From assembly GCF_001693515.2 (NCBI RefSeq), contig NZ_CP042968.1, forward strand, positions 1,674,001-1,738,000: a stretch of DNA of 64,000 bases, read 5' to 3'. The stretch is from Bradyrhizobium paxllaeri (lineage in GTDB: Bacteria > Pseudomonadota > Alphaproteobacteria > Rhizobiales > Xanthobacteraceae). The notes under the pieces were generated by a model that was given only the letters and a program-made list of their open reading frames with translations, made no database searches and was not told the origin of the DNA. Positions 43,249-52,800 of the stretch are shown here, piece by piece. The position numbers were made by a program, and so were the translations under genes. Position 1 is the stretch's first letter, and the number at the start of each line of letters is the position of its first letter.

Positions 43249-43262
43249 TTGATCTAAATCAA
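43249..43262 (+). promoter_or_regulatory. FixK/FNR-type box upstream of the SHOCT protein
   Basis: TTGAT-CTAA-ATCAA, an exact match to the FNR/FixK consensus TTGAT-N4-ATCAA. It lies 68 bp before ATG 43330. A second palindrome TAGTTC-N3-GAACTA (43286-43300) lies near the predicted transcript start. Confidence 0.85.
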
Positions 43263-43329
43263 AACGTGTAGGCGGGATCGTGTTCTAGTTCAGGGAACTA
43301 TAGCGCTCAGTGGCAAAAGGAGGGGCGTG

Positions 43330-43713
43330 ATGTTCTTCTTTCAGGAGGGCTTCACTTATCGAAATTTCCTGCTGGACGTCCTCACGATATTCTTCTTCGT
43401 CGTATGGTTCTGGCTGATCATTACTGTTGCTTCCGATTTGTTCCGACGCCATGACGTCTCCGGCTGGGTCAAGGCAATATGGGTGATAGGATGGATCATA
43501 TTTCCATTCATTTTCATGCTCGCATACTTGATCTTGCACGGAAGAGGCATGGCGGAGCGTAACCTGCAACGAGCTCAGCAGGCGCGCGACGAACTCAGGA
43601 GCGTAGTTGGTTTCAGCATCGCAGATGAAATCGAAAAGCTCGGTCGGCTGAAACAGGCAGGGTCGATCAGCGATGCCGAGTTTGCACGACTGCGCGCCCG
43701 GCTTGTGCAGTAA
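43330..43713 (+). CDS. Small membrane protein with PLDc_N-like and SHOCT segments
   Basis: 127 residues. Two hydrophobic helices occupy residues about 15-75 (LDVLTIFFFVVWFWLIITV; VIGWIIFPFIFMLAYLIL), separated by DLFRRHDVSGWVKAIW, the layout of small PLDc_N-type inner-membrane proteins. The end is a SHOCT segment, EIEKLGRLKQAGSISDAEFA followed by RLRARL. A perfect FixK/FNR-type box upstream suggests low-oxygen induction. ATG 43330 has GGAGG seven bases upstream (GTG 43327 is in-frame and equally possible). Function unknown. Confidence 0.75.
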   Translation: MFFFQEGFTYRNFLLDVLTIFFFVVWFWLIITVASDLFRRHDVSGWVKAIWVIGWIIFPFIFMLAYLILHGRGMAERNLQRAQQARDELRSVVGFSIADEIEKLGRLKQAGSISDAEFARLRARLVQ

Positions 43714-43868
43714 TGCTGTTCGGTTCTTCCTCCCGCTGATTATCGCTTGCTGTGCTGCATGCGGGTTCTGCAGCATAGCTCCGCAACAGCGCTCCACGCT
43801 TGATGAGCTTCGTCGCTATCCAAAGCACACACATTTTCTTGGCGGTGCTTGGCATTTGATGATCGCTA

Positions 43869-43882
43869 TTGACCTAAGTCAA
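43869..43882 (+). promoter_or_regulatory. FixK/FNR-type box upstream of uspA
   Basis: TTGAC-CTAA-GTCAA, a perfect palindrome matching the relaxed FixK2 form TTGA-N6-TCAA. Lies 120 bp before ATG 44002, a suitable distance for a leader. Confidence 0.8.
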
Positions 43883-44001
43883 TAACAGGCGGCAGACGCG
43901 GGCCACGCTGGCTGGGAGCGTCGAGCATCCTGCGCGGTCACCAGCTCTCGACAGGGCCGCGTAAGGGTTTCTGCTTCAAGCACCTGCACAAGAGGTGGAG
44001 C

Positions 44002-44436
44002 ATGTACCAGCACATTCTTATTCCAACAGACGGGTCGGAGTTGGCCGAGCGAGCAGTGACGCACGGATTGGCGCTGGCGAAATTCGCAGGGGCCAAGGTA
44101 ACGGTCGTTATCGTCGAACAACGGGTCCCCAGCTGGTTGTCAGCGGAAACCGGGGCAGCAGTAGCCTTCGCCAGATATGCCGAGGAAATCAAGAAACATG
44201 GCGCGAGCGTGCTGGATCGCGTGGCCAATGCGGCCAAGCAGGCCGGCGTGCCCTGTGATACGATCCAGGTGCACGGCGTGGCCTATGAAGCCATCATTGC
44301 AACGGCCACGGACCGAGGCTGCGATCTCATCGTCATGGCATCGCATGGACGCGGCGGACTATCCGCAATGGTGCTCGGCAGTGTGACGAACAAGGTGCTG
44401 ACGTACACAAAGACGCCGGTGTTGGTGTGTCGGTGA
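44002..44436 (+). CDS. Universal stress protein, UspA family
   Basis: 144 residues, one Usp domain. It opens HILIPTDGSELAERAV and contains the ATP-type loop SHG-x9-GS (MASHGRGGLSAMVLGSV) and PVLVCR at the end. These proteins bind ATP and help survival under stress or anoxia. With a FixK-type box upstream, oxygen limitation is the likely signal, as for usp genes in other rhizobia. No companion gene follows in the same direction. Confidence 0.93.
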   Translation: MYQHILIPTDGSELAERAVTHGLALAKFAGAKVTVVIVEQRVPSWLSAETGAAVAFARYAEEIKKHGASVLDRVANAAKQAGVPCDTIQVHGVAYEAIIATATDRGCDLIVMASHGRGGLSAMVLGSVTNKVLTYTKTPVLVCR

Positions 44437-44537
44437 ATGTGGCCGCTCGATTGGCGCCACTTTTGCTGATCGTAACCGGCCGCAGTCAATTGCCCCCTTC
44501 GTGTCGGTCAACGCTGCGCTCTACCCATCCTGCACGA

Positions 44538-44870
44538 TCAAACCGCCTCTGCGCCGAATTGGGTGCGCCAATGCAGCGCGCGCTCCTTCAAAAGCCCGTC
44601 GCGGACATAGGGCGTCTCATCCTCTTCCAGCCGCTCGCACTCCTCGAACGTGAAGCTGTCCGCCCCATGCGCGGTCCATGCCGTCTGCAGGCCGCGGCAG
44701 GGGTGGCTGCCCTGGCGCAGCGAAAACCAGATCCGGTTCTGGATTTTTTCGAGATTGGGCGTCTGGCCGACCCATGTCTCGGCGGTCGCCTTGCAGCGGA
44801 TCAGGAATATCCCGGCGAAGGTCTTCCGCTCCTTGTAGGCGGCGATGGCGGCCTTTCTGGCTGATGTCAC
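44538..44870 (-). CDS. GIY-YIG-like nuclease family protein, degenerate
   Basis: 110 residues. The domain begins GIFLIRCKATAETWVGQTPN, where the family consensus GIY...YIG is GIF...WVG, and the second half has Arg in NRIWFSLRQG and a Glu-rich stretch EECERLEED. Stand-alone GIY-YIG proteins of this sort may be nucleases or DNA-binding remnants. The missing Tyr at the two signature positions makes catalytic activity uncertain. Confidence 0.65.
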   Translation of the reverse strand: MTSARKAAIAAYKERKTFAGIFLIRCKATAETWVGQTPNLEKIQNRIWFSLRQGSHPCRGLQTAWTAHGADSFTFEECERLEEDETPYVRDGLLKERALHWRTQFGAEAV

Positions 44871-44963
44871 GGGACCTCGCGGGAATGGTCAGGGTCTGAA
44901 GTGCCTCTAACAGACCGGGTCCCCGTCGTCAATATTATCCGGGTAAAATTATGCGAAGCGGCG

Positions 44964-45632
44964 TCACGGCCATTGCGTGAGCAGGCTGAACTCCAGCTCG
45001 CGAAAACTGGTGTAGTTCCGGCGGATCCACTGATGCAGCTCGGTTGAGGTGTCCCGCTCGTTGCGCAGGTAGTCGGTGAAGGAAAAGGTCACCCGGTCGA
45101 CATAGGTCTTCAGGAACGAGGGCAGCGCCGATATTCGCAGCACCCGCCCGAAGCCCATCGCCTCGGGCAGTTCGCCGCGGACCACATACTCGTTGTCGAT
45201 CGTAATCAGCGCTTTCAGCGGGATCTGGTCCCGCAACATCGGATAGCTGCGCGCGGAAACGCGGTCGGTATCGGCCATGAACAGGATGGTCGGCGCCACG
45301 CCCCGCCGCGCGGCCTCCTTCAGGAAACCGATCTCGTGGATCATCTTGAAGAACTCGTCGAACGCATGAAAGCCGAGGTCGACGACCTTGGCGATATCGT
45401 CGTTGACGATCAGGCGGTCCATCAGCTGCATCTTGCCATAGGTGTCCATGATATCGGCCGTCTCGGTGAGGCGCGGCAGATATTCGAGGAGCGATGGTTC
45501 CTTCAGGTTGATGTCGAAGGAGCACACCGAACCGTTCTTCAAAAGCAGGAACTCGCTCAGCAGACGCGCGAGCAGCGTCTTGCCGACGAGTGGCCGGGGC
45601 GAGCAGATGATGTAGACAGGTGTGGCGCTCAT
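44964..45632 (-). CDS. ParA/MinD-like ATPase relative with a degenerate Walker A
   Basis: 222 residues. The N-terminal P-loop reads ICSPRPLVGKTLLARLLSE: the GKT is kept, but the leading glycine and the signature lysine of deviant ParA (KGGVGKT) are lost. The C-terminus is rich in Arg and aromatics (FTDYLRNERDTSTELHQW). It follows the next gene upstream on the strand, separated by 59 bp, and looks like a diverged paralogue of it. Binding without hydrolysis or loss of function are both possible. ATG 45632 assumed. Confidence 0.6.
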   Translation of the reverse strand: MSATPVYIICSPRPLVGKTLLARLLSEFLLLKNGSVCSFDINLKEPSLLEYLPRLTETADIMDTYGKMQLMDRLIVNDDIAKVVDLGFHAFDEFFKMIHEIGFLKEAARRGVAPTILFMADTDRVSARSYPMLRDQIPLKALITIDNEYVVRGELPEAMGFGRVLRISALPSFLKTYVDRVTFSFTDYLRNERDTSTELHQWIRRNYTSFRELEFSLLTQWP

Positions 45633-45691
45633 CACCTGCTATATCAAAGGAATTTCTCGGCTAATCCAGCCCCGCCGCGGCGGCTGCGCCA

Positions 45692-46441
45692 CTATTTTTC
45701 GCCGCCGCGCGTGCTCGACTTGGCGCCGACGAGATCGGTCAGCTTGATGCGGTCGAACTCGCTCCAGACGTTGGCGAGCCAGTGCCGGACATAGCCGCGC
45801 AGCACGAACGAATAGTTCGCGGCCTCATCGTCCTTGCCCTTGTTGGCGACGAATTTGAGGAACGGCACCGAGGAAACCTCGACCTGCTCATAGGCCATTT
45901 CATTGAGCTTCGGAATCGTGAGGTCGGTGGCGTCCTTGATGCGGTGGAAATAGGAGTTGTAGGTCGACTGATCCCATTGGAAGAACTGGGTGTCGTTGAT
46001 GAAATTCTTCACCAGGAAATATTTGGCGCCCTGCATGAAGTTGGCGGTCTCGGCGATTTCGTCCAGCGAGGCGATCGAGGGTCCCAGTATATGGAACACG
46101 GCAAAGGTGATCTGACCCGCCTTCGCCGCATCGAGGAAGCCGATGTCCCGCAGCGAGGCCAGCGCCGGGGACAGCAGTCCGGCGCGGACGTCGATCACGG
46201 TGACGGAAGGCCCGGCACTCAGCGTATCGAAGATCTTCATCTGATCCGCGGTCGTCGTCATGTCGACGATCTCGGTGATATCGGGGTGGAAGCGCTTCAG
46301 GGTGCCTCGCGGTGATTCGGTGTCGAATGCCCGGGTCGGCACGTTATTGGCGCTGAAGTAATCCAGGAGCGTCCGCGACACGGTCGTCTTGCCGACCCCG
46401 CCCTTGTCCGCGCCCACCACAATCACGACTGGCTTTCCCAT
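45692..46441 (-). CDS. ParA-like ATPase
   Basis: 249 residues. Complete deviant Walker A, VVGADKGGVGKTTVSRTLLD, at residues about 8-27, and VTVIDVRAGLLSPALAS at the switch/Walker B position (ending DVRAG where ParA has DxxP). No DNA-binding or ParB partner is visible nearby, so chromosomal or plasmid partition is unlikely; a polar-localisation or regulatory role is possible. The C-terminal part (YSFVLRGYVRHWLANVWSEF) is not diagnostic. ATG 46441. Confidence 0.7.
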   Translation of the reverse strand: MGKPVVIVVGADKGGVGKTTVSRTLLDYFSANNVPTRAFDTESPRGTLKRFHPDITEIVDMTTTADQMKIFDTLSAGPSVTVIDVRAGLLSPALASLRDIGFLDAAKAGQITFAVFHILGPSIASLDEIAETANFMQGAKYFLVKNFINDTQFFQWDQSTYNSYFHRIKDATDLTIPKLNEMAYEQVEVSSVPFLKFVANKGKDDEAANYSFVLRGYVRHWLANVWSEFDRIKLTDLVGAKSSTRGGEK

Positions 46442-46608
46442 GAAATTCCCTTGAACAGCAGTTCCGACCGCGGGAGCGACCGGGAGGCCCCAATCCCTGC
46501 TTTGGGCGCGAACATGGCAGAAACAAGGGATAATTCAATCTCTTGGACGGCCATCGCCATTATTCATACCGAATTCGTTAATCCGGCGGTGGCGAGGGGG
46601 GCGACCGC

Positions 46609-47790
46609 CTACCGGTGCGGGCCCCAGGGGCCCTCCGAAGGGCCGGAACGGGCGCCCGGAACGCCGGCAGGCTCGCCAGCGTCGCTCCAGGGGCCACGGG
46701 GAACCGGCGGCGGGGGCTGCTCGCTGGCTGATTCTTTGATCTCATCGGCTTCGTCCGCCGTTCCGGACGGCAGGGCCAGCGGGCCGGGATCACGGCCGCC
46801 GGCAAACTGCACCAGCGCCTTGACGCGGGCATCGACCGAGGGATGGGTCGCGAACAGGTCGGCAAAACCTTCGCGCGGATTGTCGACGCATAGCTCCATG
46901 ACGGCGGAGGTCGCGCCTTCGAGCTCGCCGCGGTTCTCGATCTTGCGCAGCGCCGTGATCATGGCGTCCGGATTCTTGGTCAGCTCGACCGAGCCGGCAT
47001 CGGCCAGGAGTTCGCGCGAGCGCGACAGCGCGAGCTTGACGACCTGCGACAACAGCCACGCCAGCAGGATCAGCACGACAGCGATAATGATCGCCATGAT
47101 AGCGCCGCCGCCGCCCTTGCTGTCGCGGTCGGACGAGGAGGACGATGAACGTGACGACGACCAGCCGCTGCCGCTCGAGTTCCACGACAGGTTGGTGAAC
47201 ATGCGAAAGAACAATTCGCCGAAAAAGCCCACCACGCCGGCGATGATCACCGCGACCACCATCAACTGCACGTCGCCGTTGCGAATGTGGGTGAGCTCGT
47301 GGCCGAGCACGGCCTCGATCTCCTGGTCGTTGAGCGCCTTGAGGAGCCCCGACGTCACCGTGATGGAATATTGCCGCCGGTTGAGGCCGCTGGCGAAGGC
47401 GTTCAGCGCCGGGCTCTCCATCACCTTCAGCTTCGGCATCGGGATGCCGCGCGAGATGCAGAGATTTTCCAGCAGATTATAGAGCCGCGGCTGTTGCTGC
47501 CGCGTCACGCTCTCGCCGCCGGTCACGGCGTCGATCATGTTCTGGTGGAAGAAATAGGCGATCACGATCCACACGGCAGCGAGGATCGTGGCGTAGGGAA
47601 AGGCCGCGATCAGGTCGCGCGAGGCGCGTGTCAGATAATAGTTCAGCGACGCGCCGCTGTTGAGCACCACCTCCGCAACCAGCGCGCCGGCAAACACCAG
47701 CACATAGATCAGCAGGAACAGGCCGGCGAGCAGCAGCATCGAACGAAACTTGTTCGATGCGATATGCGTGTAGAGACCATACGCGGCCAT
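46609..47790 (-). CDS. M48 family zinc metalloprotease (HtpX-like)
   Basis: 393 residues. Two N-terminal helices (LLLAGLFLLIYVLVFAGAL; AVWIVIAYFFHQNMIDAV) precede the zinc motif VLGHELTHIRNGDVQL with the third ligand Glu in RSRELLADAG. A Ser-rich linker (SSGSGWSSSRSSSSSS) separates a later helix from the rest, and the tail is Pro/Ser/Gly-rich. M48 membrane proteases degrade misfolded membrane proteins. It lies downstream of lemA on the same strand, a pairing common in bacteria. ATG 47790 is used; ATG 47817, inside the family B repeat edge, is possible. Confidence 0.87.
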   Translation of the reverse strand: MAAYGLYTHIASNKFRSMLLLAGLFLLIYVLVFAGALVAEVVLNSGASLNYYLTRASRDLIAAFPYATILAAVWIVIAYFFHQNMIDAVTGGESVTRQQQPRLYNLLENLCISRGIPMPKLKVMESPALNAFASGLNRRQYSITVTSGLLKALNDQEIEAVLGHELTHIRNGDVQLMVVAVIIAGVVGFFGELFFRMFTNLSWNSSGSGWSSSRSSSSSSDRDSKGGGGAIMAIIIAVVLILLAWLLSQVVKLALSRSRELLADAGSVELTKNPDAMITALRKIENRGELEGATSAVMELCVDNPREGFADLFATHPSVDARVKALVQFAGGRDPGPLALPSGTADEADEIKESASEQPPPPVPRGPWSDAGEPAGVPGARSGPSEGPWGPHR

Positions 47791-47812
47791 GATGGGGCTT
47801 TCGCTAGACGCA

Positions 47813-47913
47813 GTCATTCCGGGGCGGCGCGAAGCGGCGAACCCGGAATCTCGAGATTCTCAGGTGCGCAATCGCGCACCATAGTTCACGCCTTTGGCGT
47901 GCCCCGGAATGAC
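47813..47913. repeat. Palindromic intergenic repeat, family B copy 4
   Basis: GTCATTCCGGGGC ... ACCCGGAATCTCGAGATTCT ... GCCCCGGAATGAC. It overlaps the possible upstream ATG of the M48 gene and separates it from lemA, so read-through must cross it. Confidence 0.88.
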
Positions 47914-47936
47914 GGCGGTAGTGAGCTCTCATCTGT

Positions 47937-48497
47937 TCAGAACTTCACGCTCGGCACCGTCTCGACTTCGGCGCGGCTGGCGCCGAGGTCGAAGAATTCC
48001 TTGCGGGTGAAGCCGAACATGCCGGCGAACAGCGCGGCGGGAAGCTGCTGGATGCCGGTGTTGTATTCCTGGACCGCGTTGTTGAAGAAGCGGCGGCTCG
48101 CCGCGATCTTGTTTTCGAGGTCTGACAGTTCGCCGGCGAGCTGCTGGAAATTGGCGTTGGCCTTGAGGTCCGGATAGGCCTCCGACAGCGCGATCAGGCG
48201 GCCGAGCGCGCCGCTGAGCTGGTTTTCCGCAGCCGACACCTGCGCTGGCCCCTGCGCCGACATCGCCGAATTGCGCGCCTTGATGACGTCGTCGAGCGTG
48301 CCGCGCTCATGCTGGGCGTAGCCCTTTACGGTTTCGACCAGGTTGGGGATCAGGTCGTGGCGCTGCTTGAGCTGCACGTCGATGTCGGCAAAGGCCTGGC
48401 TGACGCGCTGGCTGAGCGCGACCAGGCGGTTATACGCGCCGAACGCAAACAGCACGATGATGACGATGACGCCGAGAACGATCCAGCCGGTCGACAT
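47937..48497 (-). CDS. lemA: LemA family protein
   Basis: 186 residues. One N-terminal helix (GWIVLGVIVIIVLFAFGAY) and then a helical domain with YNRLVALSQRVSQAFADIDV and LKQRHDLIPNLVETVKGY, the LemA signature, plus FNNAVQEYNTGIQQLP near the end. Exact role of LemA is unknown; it is inner-membrane anchored. ATG 48497 chosen, with AGGAG nine bases upstream. Likely co-functional with the M48 protease downstream. Confidence 0.92.
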   Translation of the reverse strand: MSTGWIVLGVIVIIVLFAFGAYNRLVALSQRVSQAFADIDVQLKQRHDLIPNLVETVKGYAQHERGTLDDVIKARNSAMSAQGPAQVSAAENQLSGALGRLIALSEAYPDLKANANFQQLAGELSDLENKIAASRRFFNNAVQEYNTGIQQLPAALFAGMFGFTRKEFFDLGASRAEVETVPSVKF

Positions 48498-48637
48498 GAG
48501 GGACAACTCCTGTGGGACGAAAGACAGCGAATCTAGACGAAAACCGGGGCGTGCGGCAGCCCGCCCGCGAGGTGGAAGGAGACTTGGGGCTTGGCTTTAG
48601 TCGGAAGTGGGGCGAGATAAGTTCAAGGGCACTCCGC

Positions 48638-48740
48638 CGTCATTCCGGGCGATGCGAAGCATCGACCCGGAATCTCGAGATTCCCCGATGCGCAATTGCG
48701 CATCTGAGGTCTGGTCCTTACGGACCATCCCGGAATGACG
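48638..48740. repeat. Palindromic intergenic repeat, family B copy 5
   Basis: CGTCATTCCGGGCGATGCGAAG ... ACCCGGAATCTCGAGATTCC ... CCCGGAATGACG. It ends a few bases before the stop codon of the Rsm22 gene. Confidence 0.88.
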
Positions 48741-48743
48741 AAC

Positions 48744-49712
48744 TCACTTCACCACGTCGCCCCAGCGCCAGCGGCGCGCACTGGCGTAATCCGCCTTGGC
48801 GCGGCGGGGCACCTTTGTCAGGGAGAGACCTGCGGGGGTGCAGAGTTTGGCAGTCACTTCGACCTTGCTGACGACCGGTTGCGCCAACACCCGGGACGGG
48901 CGCCGAGCAACGGGCGCGCGCGTCAGCGCGACATAGCTGAACTTCTCGTCCTCGAACGGCAGCTCCGCGCCCTTGACCTGCTTGTGCGCGCGCGAGCGCT
49001 GCAGGCGCTGGGTGAAATGGCACCAGTCGGGTGGCTGCAGCGGGCATGGCCCGTCATGCGGGCAAGGAGCGGCGGCATGGGCGCCCAGCGCGATCAGCTG
49101 CGCGCGCAGCGCGATGATCCGGGCATAGCCGGCGGGCGTGCCGGGTTCGATCACGAGCAGCGTGTCGCGGGTCTTGGCCCACATCAGCTCAGCGAGCGCG
49201 CGCTGCTCGGCGTCACCGATCTCGCCGATCATGTAACTCGCCACGACGAGGTCGGCCGTATCCGCATTCGCCAGCGCAGCGCGGGCTTCGCCGCGCTGGT
49301 AGCTTGCGTCACGCAGGCGAAAGCCGTCGGCGACGAGGTCGAGCGCCAGCGTGCGTAACGCGTCGTTGGAGTCGAGCAGAGTAAAACGTTGCAAAGACGG
49401 GAATGCTTCGGCCGCCGCCCAGGTCGCCGTACCCGGCCCCGCGCCGATATCGAGCAAGCTGTTGGGGGCGAAGTCCGGCCTGATCTCGACGAGCGCGTTG
49501 AGGCTCGCCGTCACCGCGGCATAGGTCGCAGGCATCCGCGCCAGCGCGTAGGCGAGCGCGTCCGTTTCCGAGCGGATGGTGCCGGAGCCGCCACCGTCGC
49601 GGTAGGTTTTCGAGATCGCGGCCGCACGGCCCGCGGCGTCACTGCGCGAAAAACCGCGCAGCTTGCCGTCGAGCGCGGCTTTCAGTTCAGCGGGGAGGTC
49701 GGGTGAGGTCAT
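48744..49712 (-). CDS. Rsm22-like small-ribosomal-subunit methyltransferase family protein
   Basis: 322 residues. SAM-binding Rossmann motif SLLDIGAGPGTATWAAAEAF, and a Cys-rich segment CPHDGPCPLQPPDWCHF that matches the Rsm22/METTL17 family, where Cys residues bind a 4Fe-4S cluster. In mitochondria such proteins support assembly of the small ribosomal subunit. Whether the bacterial protein methylates rRNA is not established to my knowledge. ATG 49712. Confidence 0.83.
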   Translation of the reverse strand: MTSPDLPAELKAALDGKLRGFSRSDAAGRAAAISKTYRDGGGSGTIRSETDALAYALARMPATYAAVTASLNALVEIRPDFAPNSLLDIGAGPGTATWAAAEAFPSLQRFTLLDSNDALRTLALDLVADGFRLRDASYQRGEARAALANADTADLVVASYMIGEIGDAEQRALAELMWAKTRDTLLVIEPGTPAGYARIIALRAQLIALGAHAAAPCPHDGPCPLQPPDWCHFTQRLQRSRAHKQVKGAELPFEDEKFSYVALTRAPVARRPSRVLAQPVVSKVEVTAKLCTPAGLSLTKVPRRAKADYASARRWRWGDVVK

Positions 49713-49729
49713 GGCCTGCCGTCATTCCG

Positions 49730-49822
49730 GGGCGGTCCGCAGGACCGAACCCGGAATCTCGAGATTCTCAGGGGCGCAAGAGGCGCCCCATAGTTCTATG
49801 CTTCGCATAGCCCCGGAATGAC
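49730..49822. repeat. Palindromic intergenic repeat, family B copy 6
   Basis: CGTCATTCCGGGGCGGTCC ... ACCCGGAATCTCGAGATTCT ... CCCCGGAATGAC, with a second inner hairpin GGGGCGC / GCGCCCC. Sits between smc and the Rsm22 gene, 6 bp from the smc stop codon. Confidence 0.88.
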
Positions 49823-49828
49823 CAAGTA

Positions 49829-52800
49829 TCACGCCACGTGCTGATCGAGAATCTTCACGGCGTCGTCGAGGCCGACCGAGACCAGTTGTGAGACGCCGCG
49901 TTCGGCCATGGTGACGCCGAACAGCCGGTTCATCCGCGCCATCGTGATCGGGTTGTGCGTGATGATGATGAAGCGGGTTTCCGTCGACGAGGTCATCTCG
50001 TGCAGCAGGTTGCAGAACCGCTCGACGTTGTGGTCGTCGAGCGGCGCGTCGACTTCGTCCAGCACGCAGATCGGCGACGGGTTGGTGAGGAACACCGCGA
50101 AGATCAGCGCCAGCGCCGTCAGCGCCTGCTCGCCGCCGGAGAGCAGTGACAGCGTCTGCGGCTTCTTGCCGGGCGGTTTGGCAATGATTTCGAGGCCGGC
50201 CTCCAGCGGATCGTCGCTTTCGATCAGATGAAGCGCCGCTTCGCCGCCACCGAACAATTCGACGAACAGCCGCTTGAAGTGCGCGTTGACGGTCTCGAAC
50301 GAGACGAGCAGCCGCTCGCGGGCTTCCTTGTTGAGGCTCTGGATGCCCTGGCGCAGCCGCTTGATGGCTTCGACCAGATCGTCACGCTCGGTGGTGAGCG
50401 CCGTATGCTGGGTCTCGACCTCTTTCAGTTCTTCCTCGGCGCGCAAATTGACGGCGCCAAGACGCTCGCGGTCGCGGCGCAACTTTTCGAGGTTTTCCTC
50501 GATCTCGCCGAGCGGCGGCAGTTCCGCACCCGGCTCGATCTCGGCGAGCCCCGCAACCGCGTGCGGTTCGACTTCGAGCATGTCGTGGATTTCGCGCTCG
50601 ATGTCGGCAAGCCGGCGCTTGGTGCCTTCCATGCGCTCCTCGGCGCGGCCGCAAGCTTCGCGGGCGCTCGAGAGCGCTTCGAGCGAAGCCTTGGCTTCGC
50701 GGTCGGTTTGCGCCATCACGCTTTCGGCGGCGGCAAGAGCGTCGGCGGCGACGCGGCGGGCGCTTTCGGCGGACTCGATCTCGTTGATCAGCGAACGGCG
50801 CTTCTCGGCGAACACAGCAGGCGCGTTGTCAAGCTCGGCGCGCTCGGCGGTCACTTCGGTGATGCGCGCCTCGACGGTTGCGACCTGCGAGGCCGAACTC
50901 TGCTTGCGGTTCTGCCATTCGGTGCGTTCGGCGACGATGGCCTGCACGCGGCGGTCGGCGAGCTCGGCTTCGCGTGCGAGCGCCTGCGCCTCGGCACGCA
51001 CCTGCGCGGCGAAGCGGCGATGCCCCTCGATGTCGGTGCGAACGGTGCTGAGTTTTTCTTCCGCCTCATCCGTCGGCGGCAGGTCGGTCAGCGCGGCGGT
51101 CGCACTCTCATGCGCGGCCTCCGCTTCGCTGCGGTCGGCGGCAAGGCGAGTATGGGCTTCGGTCAGCGCGGATTTGCGCGCGGCGTGGCGGTTGATCTCG
51201 CGCTCGGTCGCAGCATGGCGTTCGCGCGCGGCGTCGGCCTCGCGCTGCGCGGCGCGCCAGGCTTCGCGTCCAGCGGACTCGGCTGATGATGCCGCCTTCA
51301 GTTCGGCCTCGGCGTCTTCCAGCGCCTGCCGCTTGGCGGTGGCGTCAATACGGGCCTGTTCCAACTCGTGTTCGATATCGACCAGGCGGGCGCGTTCGGC
51401 GAGACGCCGTGCGGCGCCGGTCGGCGCATGCGCGGCGGCGACAAAACCGTCCCAGCGCCAGACGTCGCCTTCCAGCGACACCAGTCGCTGGCCGGTCTTC
51501 AATTGCGAGACGAACTCCGCGCCGCGCTCCTTCGCCACGACGCCGATCTGCGCCAGACGGCGCGCCAGTTCGGCCGGCGCCTCGACATGCGAGGCGAGGG
51601 CTTCGACGCCAGCGGGCAGCGCGGGATCGTCAAAGCTCGCGCCGGCATTGGTCCAACGCATCGGCGCGGAGGGATCGACGGGCGCGTCGAGGTCGTCGCC
51701 GAGCACGGCGCCAAGCGCCTTCTCGTAACCTTTGGCGACCGTGACGCCGTCGATGATCGGCGGCCACAGATTCTTGGTCTCGACATTGACGAGCTTGGAA
51801 ATCGTGCGCGCTTCGGTTTCCAGCCGCTGCACGCGCTTTTCCGCGTCGGTGAGCGGGGCGCGCGAAGCTTCGAGCTTCTGCCGCGCGGCGACATGGCCGG
51901 CCTCGCTGGCTTGAGCTGCGGCTTCAGAGGCGGCCAGCGTTTCCTGCGCGGTTTCCATCGCGGCGGCGAGCGCGTCGATGTCGCCGAGATTGCCGGTTTC
52001 CTGCGCGAGTTTTTCCTCGTCGGCCTGGACGGTGGCGATCTCCTGATCGAGCCGCGCCAGCCGGTCGCGGTGGGTGCGCACGCCGGCCTCGAGCTGGTTG
52101 CGCTTGGCGGTGAGGTCGGCGAGCGCAGTGGTCAGTTCGCCGAACATGCTCTCGGCGGCGGCCAGTGTCGCTTCCGCTTCAGAAACACGTTCATCAACGC
52201 CGGAGCGCTTTTCGACGCGCGACTTGATCTCTTCCTTGATCTCCGCGTCCTCGGTGTCGAGGCGCTGCAAGGCGATCTCGGCGTCCGAGGTCTGCTGCTG
52301 CTCGCGCGCGATGTCGGCAATGAACTGGTTCAGCCGCCGGTCGAGTTCGGAGACGCGTTCCTTGGCGCGCTCTTCCTCGCGGTCGAGCAGTTCGCGCGCA
52401 TTGGTGAGGCGCTGCAGCCCCGCCGCGGCGCGGGCTTCGCCCTCGCGCAGCGCCGGCAGTTCGGAAGCGCGGATCGCCTGGATGCGCGCGGCCTCGGCCT
52501 GCTCGCGGGTGCGCTCGGCCATCTCGCGCACGTTGATGTCGTGGGTATGCGCGGCTTCGGCGACGTCGGCATTGGCTTCCAGCCAGCGCAGGTGGAACAG
52601 CGTCGCTTCCGCCTTGCGCACCTTGGCGGCGACTTCGCGGAACCGGATCGCCTGACGCGCCTGCTTCTTCAGTCCGTCCATCTGGCCGGTGAGCTGACCG
52701 ATCACGTCCTCGACGCGGGTGAGATTGGTTTCGGCCGCCTTCAGCCGCAGTTCGGCTTCATGTCGGCGGGCGTGCAGGCCGGCGACGCCGGCGGCATCTT

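Noticed and set aside
43673..43885. A 70-codon frame with a hydrophobic start between the SHOCT and Usp genes
   Set aside because: It overlaps the end of the SHOCT gene and runs into the FixK-type box, and there is no RBS; likely chance.
44964..46441. Plasmid partition or integrated plasmid origin suggested by ParA-like genes
   Set aside because: No ParB, iterons or replication gene nearby, and surrounding genes are housekeeping.
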